A stretch of 64,000 nt of DNA from Acrocarpospora phusangensis (GTDB taxonomy: Bacteria; Actinomycetota; Actinomycetes; Streptosporangiales; Streptosporangiaceae). The notes below the pieces were generated by a model that made no database searches, had not been told where the DNA came from, and saw only the letters and a program-made list of their open reading frames with translations. Shown one piece after another: positions 33,579-41,702 of the stretch (the stretch's first letter is position 1; each line of letters starts with the position of its first letter). The position numbers and the translations under genes were made by a program. The stretch spans positions 1 to 64,000 of the forward strand of contig NZ_BOOA01000022.1 in NCBI RefSeq assembly GCF_016862995.1. Direction: 5' to 3'.

Positions 33579-34580
33579 TTGGCCAAGCGTGCGCTCATCA
33601 CGGGCATCACCGGTCAGGACGGCTCCTATCTCGCCGAACACCTGCTGTCCGAGGGGTACGAGGTCTGGGGCCTCGTCCGCGGGCAGGCCAACCCCCGCGT
33701 CTCCCGCTTACGCCGCCTCCTCGGCGACGTGCGCCTGGTCCGCGGCGACCTGCTCGACCAGGGCTCGCTGATCTCCGCGGTCGAACGGGTCCGCCCCGAC
33801 GAGGTCTACAACCTGGGCGCGATCTCCTTCGTGCCCATGTCCTGGGAGCAGGCCGAACTCACCGCCGAGGTCACCGGCATGGGCGTGCTCCGCATGCTGG
33901 AGGCCATCCGGGTGATCAGCGGCGCCGGGTCCATCCGCTTCTACCAGGCCTCCTCCTCGGAGATGTTCGGCCAGGTCCGCGAGACCCCGCAGACCGAGAT
34001 CACCCCGTTCCACCCCCGCTCGCCGTACGGCGTCGCCAAGGCGTACGGCCATTTCCTCACCCAGAACTACCGCGAGTCGTACGGCATGTTCGCCGTCTCC
34101 GGCATCCTGTTCAACCACGAGTCCCCCCGCAGGGGCGCCGAGTTCGTCACCCGCAAGGTCACGCTCGGGGTCGCCCGCATCAAGCTGGGCCTGGCCGGCG
34201 AACTCCGCCTGGGCAACCTGGAGGCCCGCCGCGACTGGGGCTTCGCCGGCGACTACGTGCGCGCCATGCACCTGATGCTCACCGCCGACAAGCCCGAGGA
34301 CTACGTCATCGGCACCGGCCGCACCCAGTCCGTACGGGAGCTCATCGAGGCCGCCTTCACCGCCGCCGGCCTCACCTGGCAGGACTACGTCGTCGTCGAC
34401 CAGGCCCTGCACCGCCCCGCCGAGGTGGACCTGCTCTGCGCCGACCCCAAGAAGGCCCGCGCCCAGCTCGGCTGGGAACCCACGGTGCCCTTCGAGGACC
34501 TGATCGCCATGATGGTGGAGTCCGACCTGCGCCTCCTCTCCGACGGCGGCGACCCCGACCAGGACAGCTCCTGGCCGTAG
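33579..34580 (+). CDS. gmd: GDP-mannose 4,6-dehydratase
   Basis: A 333-residue extended SDR. The NAD(P) motif ALITGITGQDGSYLAEHLL (about residues 5-23) with Gln-Asp-Gly is the Gmd hallmark. YQASSSEMFGQV gives catalytic Ser/Glu, and SPYGVAKAYGH the Tyr-x3-Lys. NHESPRRGAEFVTRKV and LEARRDWGFAGDYV are also Gmd-specific. The product GDP-4-keto-6-deoxymannose leads to GDP-fucose, GDP-rhamnose or related sugars, but no epimerase or reductase is adjacent. TTG 33579 is favoured over GTG 33576 because GGAGGA ends 4 nt before it. Confidence 0.93.
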   Translation: MAKRALITGITGQDGSYLAEHLLSEGYEVWGLVRGQANPRVSRLRRLLGDVRLVRGDLLDQGSLISAVERVRPDEVYNLGAISFVPMSWEQAELTAEVTGMGVLRMLEAIRVISGAGSIRFYQASSSEMFGQVRETPQTEITPFHPRSPYGVAKAYGHFLTQNYRESYGMFAVSGILFNHESPRRGAEFVTRKVTLGVARIKLGLAGELRLGNLEARRDWGFAGDYVRAMHLMLTADKPEDYVIGTGRTQSVRELIEAAFTAAGLTWQDYVVVDQALHRPAEVDLLCADPKKARAQLGWEPTVPFEDLIAMMVESDLRLLSDGGDPDQDSSWP

Positions 34581-34588
34581 GGCCGCGG

Positions 34589-34609
34589 GCCGGTCAGAGG
34601 CTGACCGGC
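34589..34609. terminator. Bidirectional hairpin between gmd and the P450 gene
   Basis: GCCGGTCAG (34589-34597) and CTGACCGGC (34601-34609) form a perfect 9-bp stem with a 3-nt loop between two convergent genes, overlapping the last codons of the P450. Confidence 0.65.
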
Positions 34610-35796
34610 AGGGTCTTGATGCCGTTGATGAAGTGGCTGCGCAGGCGGGAGGCCGGGCCGGACTGCTGGATGCCGGGCGTGCGCTCGGCGAGCACCTCGA
34701 ACAGGACGCGCAGTTCCATCTTGGCCAGGTGGTTGCCGAGGCAGAAGTGCGCGCCGCCGCCGCCGAAGCCGATCTGGGGGTTGGGATCGCGGGTGATGTC
34801 GAAGGTCTCCGGGTCGGCGAACACCTCGGGGTCGCGGTTGGCGGCCGAGTAGAAGACGACGACCTTGTCGTTCTCGGCGATGCGCTGGCCGCGGATCTCG
34901 GTCTCGGTGGTGGCCGTACGGCGGAAGAGGTTGACGGGGGAGATCCACCGCACGATCTCGTCGGAGGCCGGGCGGGCCAGCGCCGGGTTCTCGACGAGCA
35001 TGCGCCACTGGTCCGGGTGCTCGAAGAAGGTGAGCATGCCGCCGGAGGCCGCGTTGCGGGTGGTCTCGTTGCCGGCCACGACGAGCAGCAGGACGAAGAG
35101 GTCGAACTCGTCCACGGCCAGGACCTCGCCGTCCTCGGCGGGCTGGAGGAGCTTGGTGACGATGTCGTCCTTGGGGTCGTCCCGCCGCGCGGCGGCCAGC
35201 TCGTTCGCGTACGCGTAGAGCTCGAGGGCGGCGGCGCTGCCCTCCTCCGGGCTGTCGGAGTAGTCGGGGTCCTCCGAGCCGATCATCCGGTTGGACCACT
35301 CGAAGATCTTGTCGCGGTCCTCCACGGGGGCGCCCAGCAGCTCGCAGATCACGTACAGCGGCAGCTGCGCCGAGATGTCGCGGACGAAGTCCACGTCGGG
35401 CCTGGACTGCGACTCGTCGATGAGCTGGTGGCAGATCTCCCTGATGCGCTCCTCCAGTTTGGCGATGGCGCGCGGGGTGAAGCCGCGGTTGACCAGGGAG
35501 CGGCGGCGGGTGTGCTCCGGCGGGTCCTGGTTGAGCATCATCATGCGCTGGAGGTCCAGCACCTCGTCCGGCACCTCGTTGAAGAGCGCCAGCCGGCGGG
35601 CGGAGGAGAACAGGTTGCTGTTGCGGGATACGTGCACGACGTCGGCGTGTTTGGTGAGGGCCCAGAACCCGGGCCAGCCGCGCTCCGCGTCGCCCTCGTG
35701 CCAGTAGACGGGGGCGTTCTCCCGCAACCAGCGCATCTGGTCGTGGGGGACGCCGTCCTGGGCGTACTGGTCCTGATTGACGAGGTCGATGTGCAT
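34594..35796 (-). CDS. Cytochrome P450, CYP125/CYP124-like candidate steroid hydroxylase
   Basis: A 400-residue P450. The I-helix oxygen motif is AGNETTRNA (about 245), the K-helix ExxR appears in SDEIVRWISP, and the heme loop is FGGGGAHFCLGNHLA with the Cys ligand near 350. LNQDPPEHTRRRSLVNRGFTPR and WISPVNLFRRTATTETEI resemble CYP124/125/142-type sterol and fatty-acid omega-hydroxylases. The start MHIDLVNQDQY follows a GGTGG site. An exact KstR-type operator lies 62-75 bp upstream. In Mycobacterium cyp125 leads the igr operon; here this P450 is 17 kb away from it. Confidence 0.87.
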   Translation of the reverse strand: MHIDLVNQDQYAQDGVPHDQMRWLRENAPVYWHEGDAERGWPGFWALTKHADVVHVSRNSNLFSSARRLALFNEVPDEVLDLQRMMMLNQDPPEHTRRRSLVNRGFTPRAIAKLEERIREICHQLIDESQSRPDVDFVRDISAQLPLYVICELLGAPVEDRDKIFEWSNRMIGSEDPDYSDSPEEGSAAALELYAYANELAAARRDDPKDDIVTKLLQPAEDGEVLAVDEFDLFVLLLVVAGNETTRNAASGGMLTFFEHPDQWRMLVENPALARPASDEIVRWISPVNLFRRTATTETEIRGQRIAENDKVVVFYSAANRDPEVFADPETFDITRDPNPQIGFGGGGAHFCLGNHLAKMELRVLFEVLAERTPGIQQSGPASRLRSHFINGIKTLPVSL

Positions 35797-35857
35797 GCGA
35801 ACCACCCGAGTGTGCCGACGAGGACCGGATAGATCAAGCGCGGGTTCTGACGTTTAC

Positions 35858-35871
35858 TGAAACGTGTTCTA
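35858..35871. promoter_or_regulatory. KstR-type operator upstream of the P450
   Basis: TGAAACGTGTTCTA matches TnnAACnnGTTnnA exactly and lies 62 bp upstream of the P450 start in the divergent region shared with the fuconate operon. Confidence 0.65.
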
Positions 35872-35919
35872 TTACGAGCCGTCTGCGACGTCAAGGCGCG
35901 CCAGCATACCCCCCAAACG

Positions 35920-35934
35920 GTCATCGGATGTCTT
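35920..35934. promoter_or_regulatory. GntR-type operator copy 1 upstream of the fuconate operon
   Basis: GGTCATCGGATGTCT shares 12 of 15 bases with the palindrome AGACATCGGATGTCT found at the start of the GntR gene at 49.78 kb. It lies 14 bp upstream of the -35 box of the fuconate operon. Confidence 0.5.
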
Positions 35935-35948
35935 ATGTTGGGACCGTA

Positions 35949-35978
35949 TTGACACATTGCACCGAGTCCCGGCACTCT
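35949..35978 (+). promoter_or_regulatory. Promoter of the fuconate operon
   Basis: TTGACA (35949-35954) and CACTCT (35973-35978) are separated by 18 bp. Transcription would start near 35985, between the two GntR-type sites, so DNA looping or roadblock repression is possible. Confidence 0.45.
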
Positions 35979-35989
35979 TTCTCGTGAAA

Positions 35990-36000
35990 ACATCGGATGT
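35990..36000. promoter_or_regulatory. GntR-type operator copy 2 upstream of the fuconate operon
   Basis: ACATCGGATGT is a perfect 11-bp palindrome, the same core as the site at the GntR gene (49.78 kb). It lies just after the predicted start site and 12 bp before the GTG of the first gene. Confidence 0.6.
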
Positions 36001-36012
36001 ATAGGGGGCGTC

Positions 36013-36864
36013 GTGAGGCTGCTTCGAGTCGGAGACCGAGGCGGGGAGAAACCCGCCGTGCTGGCGGACGATGGACGCCTGCTCGACCTGGGAGATCTTC
36101 TCGGTGGAGGAGACTTCGACAGCGCCTTCTTCGCCTCCGACGGGATCAGTCGAATCCGGACGGCAGTGGCCGAAGGTGGCCTTCCGGTGCTCGACGAGAC
36201 CGGTCTGCGGATCGGGGCGCCGATCGCCCGGCCGGGAAAGGTCGTGTGTATCGGCCTCAACTATCAGGACCACGCCGAGGAGTCCGGCGCCGACACGCCC
36301 GCCGAGCCTGTGGTCTTCATGAAGGCCAGCAATACAGTCGTCGGACCTTTTGACGAGGTCCTTATTCCCCGCAACAGCACCAAGACCGACTGGGAAGTCG
36401 AGCTGGCCGTCGTCATCGGCAGGACCGCGCGCTATTTGGAATCGCACGAGGCCGCGCTCGACTGCGTCGCCGGCTACGCGATCTCCAACGACGTCTCCGA
36501 GCGCGAGTTCCAGCTGGAACGCGGCGGCCAGTGGGACAAGGGCAAGTCCTGCGAGACCTTCAACCCGCTCGGGCCCTGGCTGGTGACCGCCGACGAGGTC
36601 GCCGACCCGCAGCGGCTCGGCCTGCGCCTGTGGGTCAACGGCGAGTCCCGGCAGGACGGCGACACCAAGAACATGATCTTCGACGTGGCCGAGATCGTGC
36701 GCTACCTGAGCTGGTTCATGGTGCTCGAACCCGGCGATCTGATCAACACGGGCACCCCGGCGGGCGTCGCGCTCGGCGGGCGCCCCTATCTGCGTGAGGG
36801 CGATGTCATGGAGCTGGAGATCGACGGCCTCGGCCGGCAGCGGCAGACGGTGGGTCAGGCGTGA
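36013..36864 (+). CDS. 2,4-diketo-3-deoxy-L-fuconate hydrolase (FAH family)
   Basis: A 283-residue fumarylacetoacetate-hydrolase-fold enzyme. The core [19 protein letters not shown] (about residue 75) and metal ligands in [11 protein letters not shown] (Glu-x-Glu) and Asp in [12 protein letters not shown] are clear; [12 protein letters not shown] follows near 240. Together with an L-fuconate dehydratase and an SDR in the same operon it fits the last step of oxidative L-fucose breakdown, giving pyruvate and L-lactate. GTG start with AGGGGG site. The downstream gene overlaps by 4 bp. Confidence 0.87.
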   Translation: MRLLRVGDRGGEKPAVLADDGRLLDLGDLLGGGDFDSAFFASDGISRIRTAVAEGGLPVLDETGLRIGAPIARPGKVVCIGLNYQDHAEESGADTPAEPVVFMKASNTVVGPFDEVLIPRNSTKTDWEVELAVVIGRTARYLESHEAALDCVAGYAISNDVSEREFQLERGGQWDKGKSCETFNPLGPWLVTADEVADPQRLGLRLWVNGESRQDGDTKNMIFDVAEIVRYLSWFMVLEPGDLINTGTPAGVALGGRPYLREGDVMELEIDGLGRQRQTVGQA

Positions 36865-38171
36865 TCCAGCCCGCACCGCTCCTGCCGTCCACCCTGACCA
36901 TCCAGACCTTCGAAACCCACGACATCCGCTTCCCCACCTCGCTGGAGCTCGACGGCTCCGACGCGATGAACCCCGACCCCGACTACTCCGCCGCGTACGT
37001 GATCCTCGGCGACGGCGAACACGAGGGCCACGGGTTCGCCTTCACCATCGGGCGCGGCAACGACATCCAGACCGCCGCGATCCGGGCGCTCGAGCCGTAC
37101 GTGCTGGGCCGGGACGTGAGCGACCTCGGCGCGATCTACCGCGAGATGGCGCACGACTCCCAGCTGCGCTGGCTCGGCCCGGAGAAGGGCGTCATGCACA
37201 TGGCGATCTCCGCGGTCGTCAACGCGCTCTGGGACCTGCGCGCCAAGCGCGAGGGCAAGCCCGTCTGGCGGCTGCTGGCCGAGATGACGCCCGAGGAGAT
37301 CGTCGACCTCGTCGACTTCCGCTACCTCACCGACGAGCTCACCCCGGAGGAGGCGCTGGAGATCCTGCGCCGGGCCGAACCCGGACGCGAGGAGCGCATC
37401 GCCTACCTGCTCGAGCACGGGTACCCCGCCTACACGACGTCGCCCGGCTGGCTCGGGTACGACGACGAGAAGCTGCGGCGGCTCTGCCGGCAGGCCATCC
37501 AGGACGGGTTCTCCCAGATCAAGCTGAAGGTCGGGGCCGACCTCGACGACGACATCCGGCGTATGCGCATCGCCAGGGAGGTCTGCGGCGACGGGTTCCC
37601 GATCGCCATCGACGCCAACCAGCGGTGGGACACCGGGACGGCCGTGAAGTGGGTGGACGCGCTCGCGCCGTACCAGCCGTGGTGGGTGGAGGAGCCGACC
37701 AGCCCCGACGACGTGCTCGGGCACGCCACCATCGCGCGGGCCATCGCCCCCATCCCCGTCGCCACCGGCGAGCACGTGCAGAACCGCGTGGTCTTCAAGC
37801 AGCTGCTCCAGGCGCGCGCCATCTCCTACCTGCAGCTGGACGCGGCCCGCGTGGCCGGCGTGAACGAGAACATCGCGATCCTGCTGCTGGCCGCCAAGTT
37901 CGGCATCCCCGTCTGCCCGCACGCCGGCGGCGTCGGCCTGTGCGAGCTGGTGCAGCACCTGTCGTTCTTCGACTTCGTCGCGGTCAGCGGGACCATGCAG
38001 GGACGCGTCATCGAATACGTCGACCACCTGCACGAGCACTTCGCCGACCCGGTCGTCATCGAGAGGGGCGCCTACCGCGCGCCCACCACGCCCGGCTTCA
38101 GCGCCACGATGCATCCGGAGTCGATCGCGGCCTACTCCTACCCCGACGGGCCGGTCTGGAGGACCTCATGA
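36861..38171 (+). CDS. L-fuconate dehydratase (enolase superfamily)
   Basis: A 436-residue enolase-superfamily enzyme. L-fuconate dehydratase features include [27 protein letters not shown] (key [17 protein letters not shown]), the insert [18 protein letters not shown], catalytic KLKVG (Lys) near residue 220, AIDANQRWD (first metal Asp), [11 protein letters not shown] (Glu), and GEHVQNR, with His in [11 protein letters not shown]. The [11 protein letters not shown] segment separates it from galactonate and mandelate members. It converts L-fuconate to 2-keto-3-deoxy-L-fuconate. GTG start overlapping the previous stop. Confidence 0.92.
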   Translation: MIQPAPLLPSTLTIQTFETHDIRFPTSLELDGSDAMNPDPDYSAAYVILGDGEHEGHGFAFTIGRGNDIQTAAIRALEPYVLGRDVSDLGAIYREMAHDSQLRWLGPEKGVMHMAISAVVNALWDLRAKREGKPVWRLLAEMTPEEIVDLVDFRYLTDELTPEEALEILRRAEPGREERIAYLLEHGYPAYTTSPGWLGYDDEKLRRLCRQAIQDGFSQIKLKVGADLDDDIRRMRIAREVCGDGFPIAIDANQRWDTGTAVKWVDALAPYQPWWVEEPTSPDDVLGHATIARAIAPIPVATGEHVQNRVVFKQLLQARAISYLQLDAARVAGVNENIAILLLAAKFGIPVCPHAGGVGLCELVQHLSFFDFVAVSGTMQGRVIEYVDHLHEHFADPVVIERGAYRAPTTPGFSATMHPESIAAYSYPDGPVWRTS

Positions 38172-38914
38172 GTGAGTTCGACGGCCTGAAAGCCCTGGTC
38201 ACCGGCGGCGGCTCCGGTATCGGCCTGGCCACCGCGACGGTCCTGGCCGCCCGCGGCGCCCAGGTCGCCTGCCTGGACGTCAACCCGCCCGGCGAGCCGT
38301 TCTTCGGCGTCAAGGCCGACGTCACCGACGATCTCTCGGTCCGTACGGCTGTCGCCGCGGCCGCCGAGCATCTCGGCGGCCTGGACATCGTTGTCAACAA
38401 CGCCGGGATCGGGGCGGCGGGCACGGTGGCCGACAACTCCGACGAGGAGTGGCTGCGGGTTCTGGACGTCAACGTGGTCGGCATGGTCCGGGTGGCCCGG
38501 GCCGCGCTGCCCTACCTGCGCGAGTCCTCGCACGCGGCGATCGTCAACACCTGCTCGATCGCGGCCACCGCCGGACTGCCCCAGCGCGCGCTCTACAGCG
38601 CCACCAAGGGCGCCGTGCAGTCGCTCACCCTGGCGATGGCCGCCGACCACGTCCACGAGGGCATCCGCGTGAACTGCGTCAACCCAGGCACGGCGGACAC
38701 ACCCTGGGTCGGCCGCCTCCTCGGCGCCGCCGACGACCCCGACGCCGAACGCGCCGCCCTCAACGCCCGCCAGCCCATGGGCCGCCTGGTCAGCGCCGAC
38801 GAGGTCGCCCACGCGATCGCCTACCTGGCCAGCCCCCTGTCCTCCTCGACCACAGGCACGGCCCTCGCCGTAGACGGCGGCATGCAGGGCCTCCGCCTAC
38901 GACCTAAAGCCTGA
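38168..38914 (+). CDS. 2-keto-3-deoxy-L-fuconate dehydrogenase (SDR)
   Basis: A 248-residue short-chain dehydrogenase. It has [15 protein letters not shown] (TGxxxGIG), [26 protein letters not shown] (Ser, Tyr-x3-Lys) and a C-terminal [10 protein letters not shown]. Order and overlap with the dehydratase and FAH-hydrolase genes point to oxidation of 2-keto-3-deoxy-L-fuconate at C4, as in the Xanthomonas pathway. The assignment rests on context; by sequence alone it is a generic classical SDR. The operon ends here, before a repeat-filled gap. Confidence 0.85.
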   Translation: MSEFDGLKALVTGGGSGIGLATATVLAARGAQVACLDVNPPGEPFFGVKADVTDDLSVRTAVAAAAEHLGGLDIVVNNAGIGAAGTVADNSDEEWLRVLDVNVVGMVRVARAALPYLRESSHAAIVNTCSIAATAGLPQRALYSATKGAVQSLTLAMAADHVHEGIRVNCVNPGTADTPWVGRLLGAADDPDAERAALNARQPMGRLVSADEVAHAIAYLASPLSSSTTGTALAVDGGMQGLRLRPKA

Positions 38915-38925
38915 AGCTCCGACAG

Positions 38926-39028
38926 AACGGACCGACCTCGTTACGGGTCCGGCGAACCGGACTGACCTCGTTACGGGTCCGGCGAACCGGACCGACCTCG
39001 TTACGGGTCTGGCGAACCGGACCGACCA
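38926..39028. repeat. 30-bp tandem repeat, about 3.4 copies
   Basis: The unit contains GACCTCGTTACGGGTCCGGC and recurs every 30 bp, with single-base differences. It fills the start of the 378-bp gap between the two fucose operons. No start-stop ORF with a ribosome site is seen; the antisense reading gives a 10-residue repeat (VGPVRRTRNE) that I regard as a shadow. Confidence 0.85.
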
Positions 39029-39116
39029 ACCGCACCCGGCGCCGGTGCGGCGACCGAACGGCGAGCCGAGCTTTCGTGCCGGGTGAGGGGATGGGACAGA
39101 TGCTTCTAACCTCGGA

Positions 39117-39180
39117 GCGGGATGGGCTGGCTGCATTGGTGCCGGTGCGGGATGGGCCGACTGCATTTGGCGCCGGTGCG
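39117..39180. repeat. Second 30-bp direct repeat, about 2 copies
   Basis: GCGGGATGGGC followed by CTGCATT recurs at a 30-bp interval (39117-39146 and 39147-39180, with one extra T in the second). The sequence differs from the 38.9-kb repeat but has the same period. The rest of this intergenic region shows only a possible promoter area before the mutarotase gene. Confidence 0.65.
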
Positions 39181-39292
39181 GCGAGTAGCGTCACCTGCGT
39201 TAACGGCGCCGGATAACGGCGACGACCTGGCGACAGATCCATTCGGACCTCGGCTTTACGACTAGCTTTTGTTGCGATGGAAGGGGTGAAAG

Positions 39293-39598
39293 GTGCAGCG
39301 GATCGCGTTGCGGACCCGGCTCAGGGCCGGATGCGAGGAGATCTACGACCGGGAGCATGCGAGCATCCCCGCCGAGCTCGAAGCCGAGATGCGCGCGTTC
39401 GGCGTGCACTGCTGGCGGATCTGGCGGGACGGCCGTGATCTTTTCCATTACGTCGAGGTGGACGATTACGCCATACTCCAGGCGAAGCTCCGCGACAGCA
39501 CGGTCAATCAGGCATGGCAGGCCCAGATGAACCGGCTCCTGGACGGCGACTTCAACCCCGACGGCGGCGGCCTCCGCAAAGTCTGGGAGATGTCGTGA
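39293..39598 (+). CDS. L-fucose/L-rhamnose mutarotase (RhaM-like)
   Basis: A 101-residue dimeric alpha+beta-barrel mutarotase. REHASIPAELEAEMRAFGVHCWRIWRDG (key H23, IP, E) and LFHYVEVDDY match the YiiL/RhaM group, whose members interconvert anomers of rhamnose or fucose. Here, ahead of an aldose dehydrogenase and a lactonase, L-fucose is the likely substrate, supplying the beta anomer for oxidation. GTG start. The next gene overlaps its stop (GTGA). Confidence 0.85.
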   Translation: MQRIALRTRLRAGCEEIYDREHASIPAELEAEMRAFGVHCWRIWRDGRDLFHYVEVDDYAILQAKLRDSTVNQAWQAQMNRLLDGDFNPDGGGLRKVWEMS

Positions 39599-40563
39599 CC
39601 GCCGAGGACGTCCGCGGACCTGACCACCGACGGATAGGGATTGACGTGACGCGCTTAGGGTACGGATGCGCTCCGCTGGGCAACTTGTTCACCGCGCTGA
39701 CCGACGAGGACGCGAGCGCGGCCGTGGCCGCGGCCTGGGAAAACGGAATCCGCCTCTTCGACACCGCCCCCCACTACGGCCTGGGTCTGTCCGAACGCCG
39801 CATCGGCGAGGCGCTCCGCCACCGCCCCCGGGCGGAGTTCACCCTGTCCACCAAGGTGGGCCGCCTGCTCGTGCCCTCCGACGGCGGCGGCCGAGACGAC
39901 CAGGGCTTCGACGTCCCCGCGACGCACACCCGCGTCTGGGACTTCTCCCGCGACGGCGTACGGCGCTCCCTGACCGAGTCGCTCGCCCGCCTCGGCCTGG
40001 ACTCCATCGACGTCGCATTGATCCACGACCCCGACCATCACTGGAAGGAAGCCGTCGCGGAGGCGTTCCCGGCGCTGGCCGAACTCCGCGCCGAGGGCGT
40101 GATCAAGTCGATCGGCGTCGGCATGAACCAGTGGCCGATGCTGGCCGACTTCGTCCGGGAAACCGACGTGGACACGATCATGCTGGCTGGGCGGTACACG
40201 CTGCTCGACCAGTCGGCGGCGGCCGAGTTGCTGCCGCTCTGCGCGGAGCGTGGCGTCTCCGTGGTGGCCGCGGGCGTGTTCAACAGCGGCATCCTGGCCA
40301 CGCACGACCCGAAGGGCACCTACAACTACGTTCCCGCGCCGCCCGAGTTGCTCGATCGGGCGCGGCGGATGGCGTCCATCTGCGAGGCGCACGGCGTGAC
40401 GCTGCCGCAGGCGGCGCTGGCGTTCCCGTTGCGGCATCCGGCGGTCTCCTCGATCGTCGTCGGCATGCGGTCGGCGGAAGAGGTACGGCAGAACACGGCC
40501 CTGATGGCTTCGCCCATTCCTGAGGCGCTCTGGGACGACTTGGCGGTAGTTGAGCATGATTGA
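39595..40563 (+). CDS. L-fucose dehydrogenase (aldo/keto reductase family)
   Basis: A 322-residue aldo/keto reductase. LGYGCAPLGNLFTALTDEDA opens the barrel; the catalytic set is Asp in GIRLFDTAPHYG, Tyr in the same motif, Lys in LSTKVG and His in ALIHDPDHHW. The GLGLSERRIGEAL segment is typical for D-threo-aldose/L-fucose 1-dehydrogenases and pyridoxal dehydrogenase relatives. It would oxidise L-fucose to the lactone. GTG start overlapping the mutarotase stop; the downstream lactonase overlaps its 3' end by 8 bp. Confidence 0.87.
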   Translation: MTAEDVRGPDHRRIGIDVTRLGYGCAPLGNLFTALTDEDASAAVAAAWENGIRLFDTAPHYGLGLSERRIGEALRHRPRAEFTLSTKVGRLLVPSDGGGRDDQGFDVPATHTRVWDFSRDGVRRSLTESLARLGLDSIDVALIHDPDHHWKEAVAEAFPALAELRAEGVIKSIGVGMNQWPMLADFVRETDVDTIMLAGRYTLLDQSAAAELLPLCAERGVSVVAAGVFNSGILATHDPKGTYNYVPAPPELLDRARRMASICEAHGVTLPQAALAFPLRHPAVSSIVVGMRSAEEVRQNTALMASPIPEALWDDLAVVEHD

Positions 40564-41392
40564 CAGTCATCACCATCTCTGGGATCCGGCTCGCCGGACG
40601 TACGGCTGGATGGCGGGGGAGGCGCTGGCGCCGTTGCGCCGGCCGTACGGGGTGGATGATCTTCGGCGGGAGACGTCGCAGGCGGGGATCACGGGGACCG
40701 TCCTGGTCCAGACGGTCGGCGACATCACCGAGACCGAGGAGTTCCTGGCTCTCGCCGCTGACTCCGGTGGTCTCATCCGTGGTGTCGTGGGCTGGGTGGA
40801 TCTGACCGCCCCAGATGTGTCCGAGCAGCTTGCCCGCCTTCGTACGCTGCCTGGTGGGGATCTGCTGGTCGGTATCCGCCACCAGGTTCAGGACGAGGCC
40901 GATCCGGAGTGGCTTGCCCGCCCCGACGTACGCCGTGGACTGCTCGCGGTGGCTGCCGCCGGTCTCGTCTACGACCTCCTCATCCTGGTGCCCCAGCTTC
41001 CGGTCGCCCGCGAGGTCGTCGCAAGCCTGCCCGACCTCCGCTTCGTCCTCGACCATGCCGCCAAACCTCCCATCGCGAGCGGCGAACTGACGCCCTGGTC
41101 GGAGTCCGTCGCCGCCCTGGCCGAACTCCCGAACGTCTCCTGCAAGCTCTCCGGCCTGGTCACCGAAGCCTCCTGGACCGACTGGAAACCCACCGACCTG
41201 GCCCCCTACGCGGACCACGTCCTCAACTCCTTCGGCGCCTCCCGCGTGATGTTCGGCTCCGACTGGCCGGTCTGCGAACTCGCCGCCACCTATTCCCAGG
41301 TCACCGCGCTGGCCAAATCCCTCACCCCCACCGACCACACCCAAATCTTCAATTCCACCGCCGAATCCGTGTACGCCCTGCCGCCCATATAA
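40556..41392 (+). CDS. L-fuconolactonase (amidohydrolase family, COG3618)
   Basis: A 278-residue metal hydrolase with the amidohydrolase TIM barrel. The metal motif is MIDSHHHLWDP (residues 1-11), then VGWVDLTAPD, the conserved LRFVLDHAAKPPI (His) near 165, and VMFGSDWPVCEL (Asp) near 230. This is the L-fucono-1,5-lactonase group. ATG 40556 starts directly at the metal motif and overlaps the dehydrogenase gene. With the mutarotase and dehydrogenase it forms the upper half of the L-fucose pathway. Confidence 0.88.
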   Translation: MIDSHHHLWDPARRTYGWMAGEALAPLRRPYGVDDLRRETSQAGITGTVLVQTVGDITETEEFLALAADSGGLIRGVVGWVDLTAPDVSEQLARLRTLPGGDLLVGIRHQVQDEADPEWLARPDVRRGLLAVAAAGLVYDLLILVPQLPVAREVVASLPDLRFVLDHAAKPPIASGELTPWSESVAALAELPNVSCKLSGLVTEASWTDWKPTDLAPYADHVLNSFGASRVMFGSDWPVCELAATYSQVTALAKSLTPTDHTQIFNSTAESVYALPPI

Positions 41393-41421
41393 CCACCGCT
41401 GCGAGCACCCACATCACCTCC

Positions 41422-41622
41422 TGTGGATAACCGCGTTCCCATGCCTGCGCATGGCGCATTGCGAGGGCTGATATATCGGACTGTGGCCGGGCTGACCATC
41501 GTGGTTTGGGACCCCCTTGTGGACAGCTCTTTAGTCGCCCAACCTTGTGACGGCCTCGTGAGCTGGCGTTCCCGTCATCATCAGATGATTGCCCGAATTC
41601 CCCTCCCGGGTGTTTATCCACA
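41422..41622. other. Cluster of three DnaA-box-like 9-mers
   Basis: In the 310-bp gap before the NlpC/P60 gene there are two perfect DnaA boxes, TGTGGATAA (41422-41430) and TTATCCACA (41614-41622), in opposite orientation, plus TGTGGACAG (41518-41526), one mismatch from the Streptomyces-type box. Nothing else in this gap was recognised. Function is unproven; DnaA titration or control of the downstream gene are options. Confidence 0.45.
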
Positions 41623-41702
41623 GAACCTCGCTCGGCCGCATTCGAGCCCCACGCTCCGCTCCACCCTTGGCCTCGATTTCCATTCGAGCCCAGGAGGAGC
41701 CC

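Noticed and set aside
38904-39242. A minus-strand frame with a 10-residue repeat (VGPVRRTRNE) in the intergenic region
   Set aside because: It is a reading of the 30-bp repeat; no ribosome site, and the period being a multiple of three explains the open frame.
41393-41702. The DnaA-box cluster as a replication origin
   Set aside because: Only three or four boxes, no AT-rich unwinding region and no replication genes nearby.
41589-41702. A longer N-terminus for the NlpC/P60 protein
   Set aside because: The upstream start has no ribosome site and would bury the signal peptide; GTG 41703 has both.
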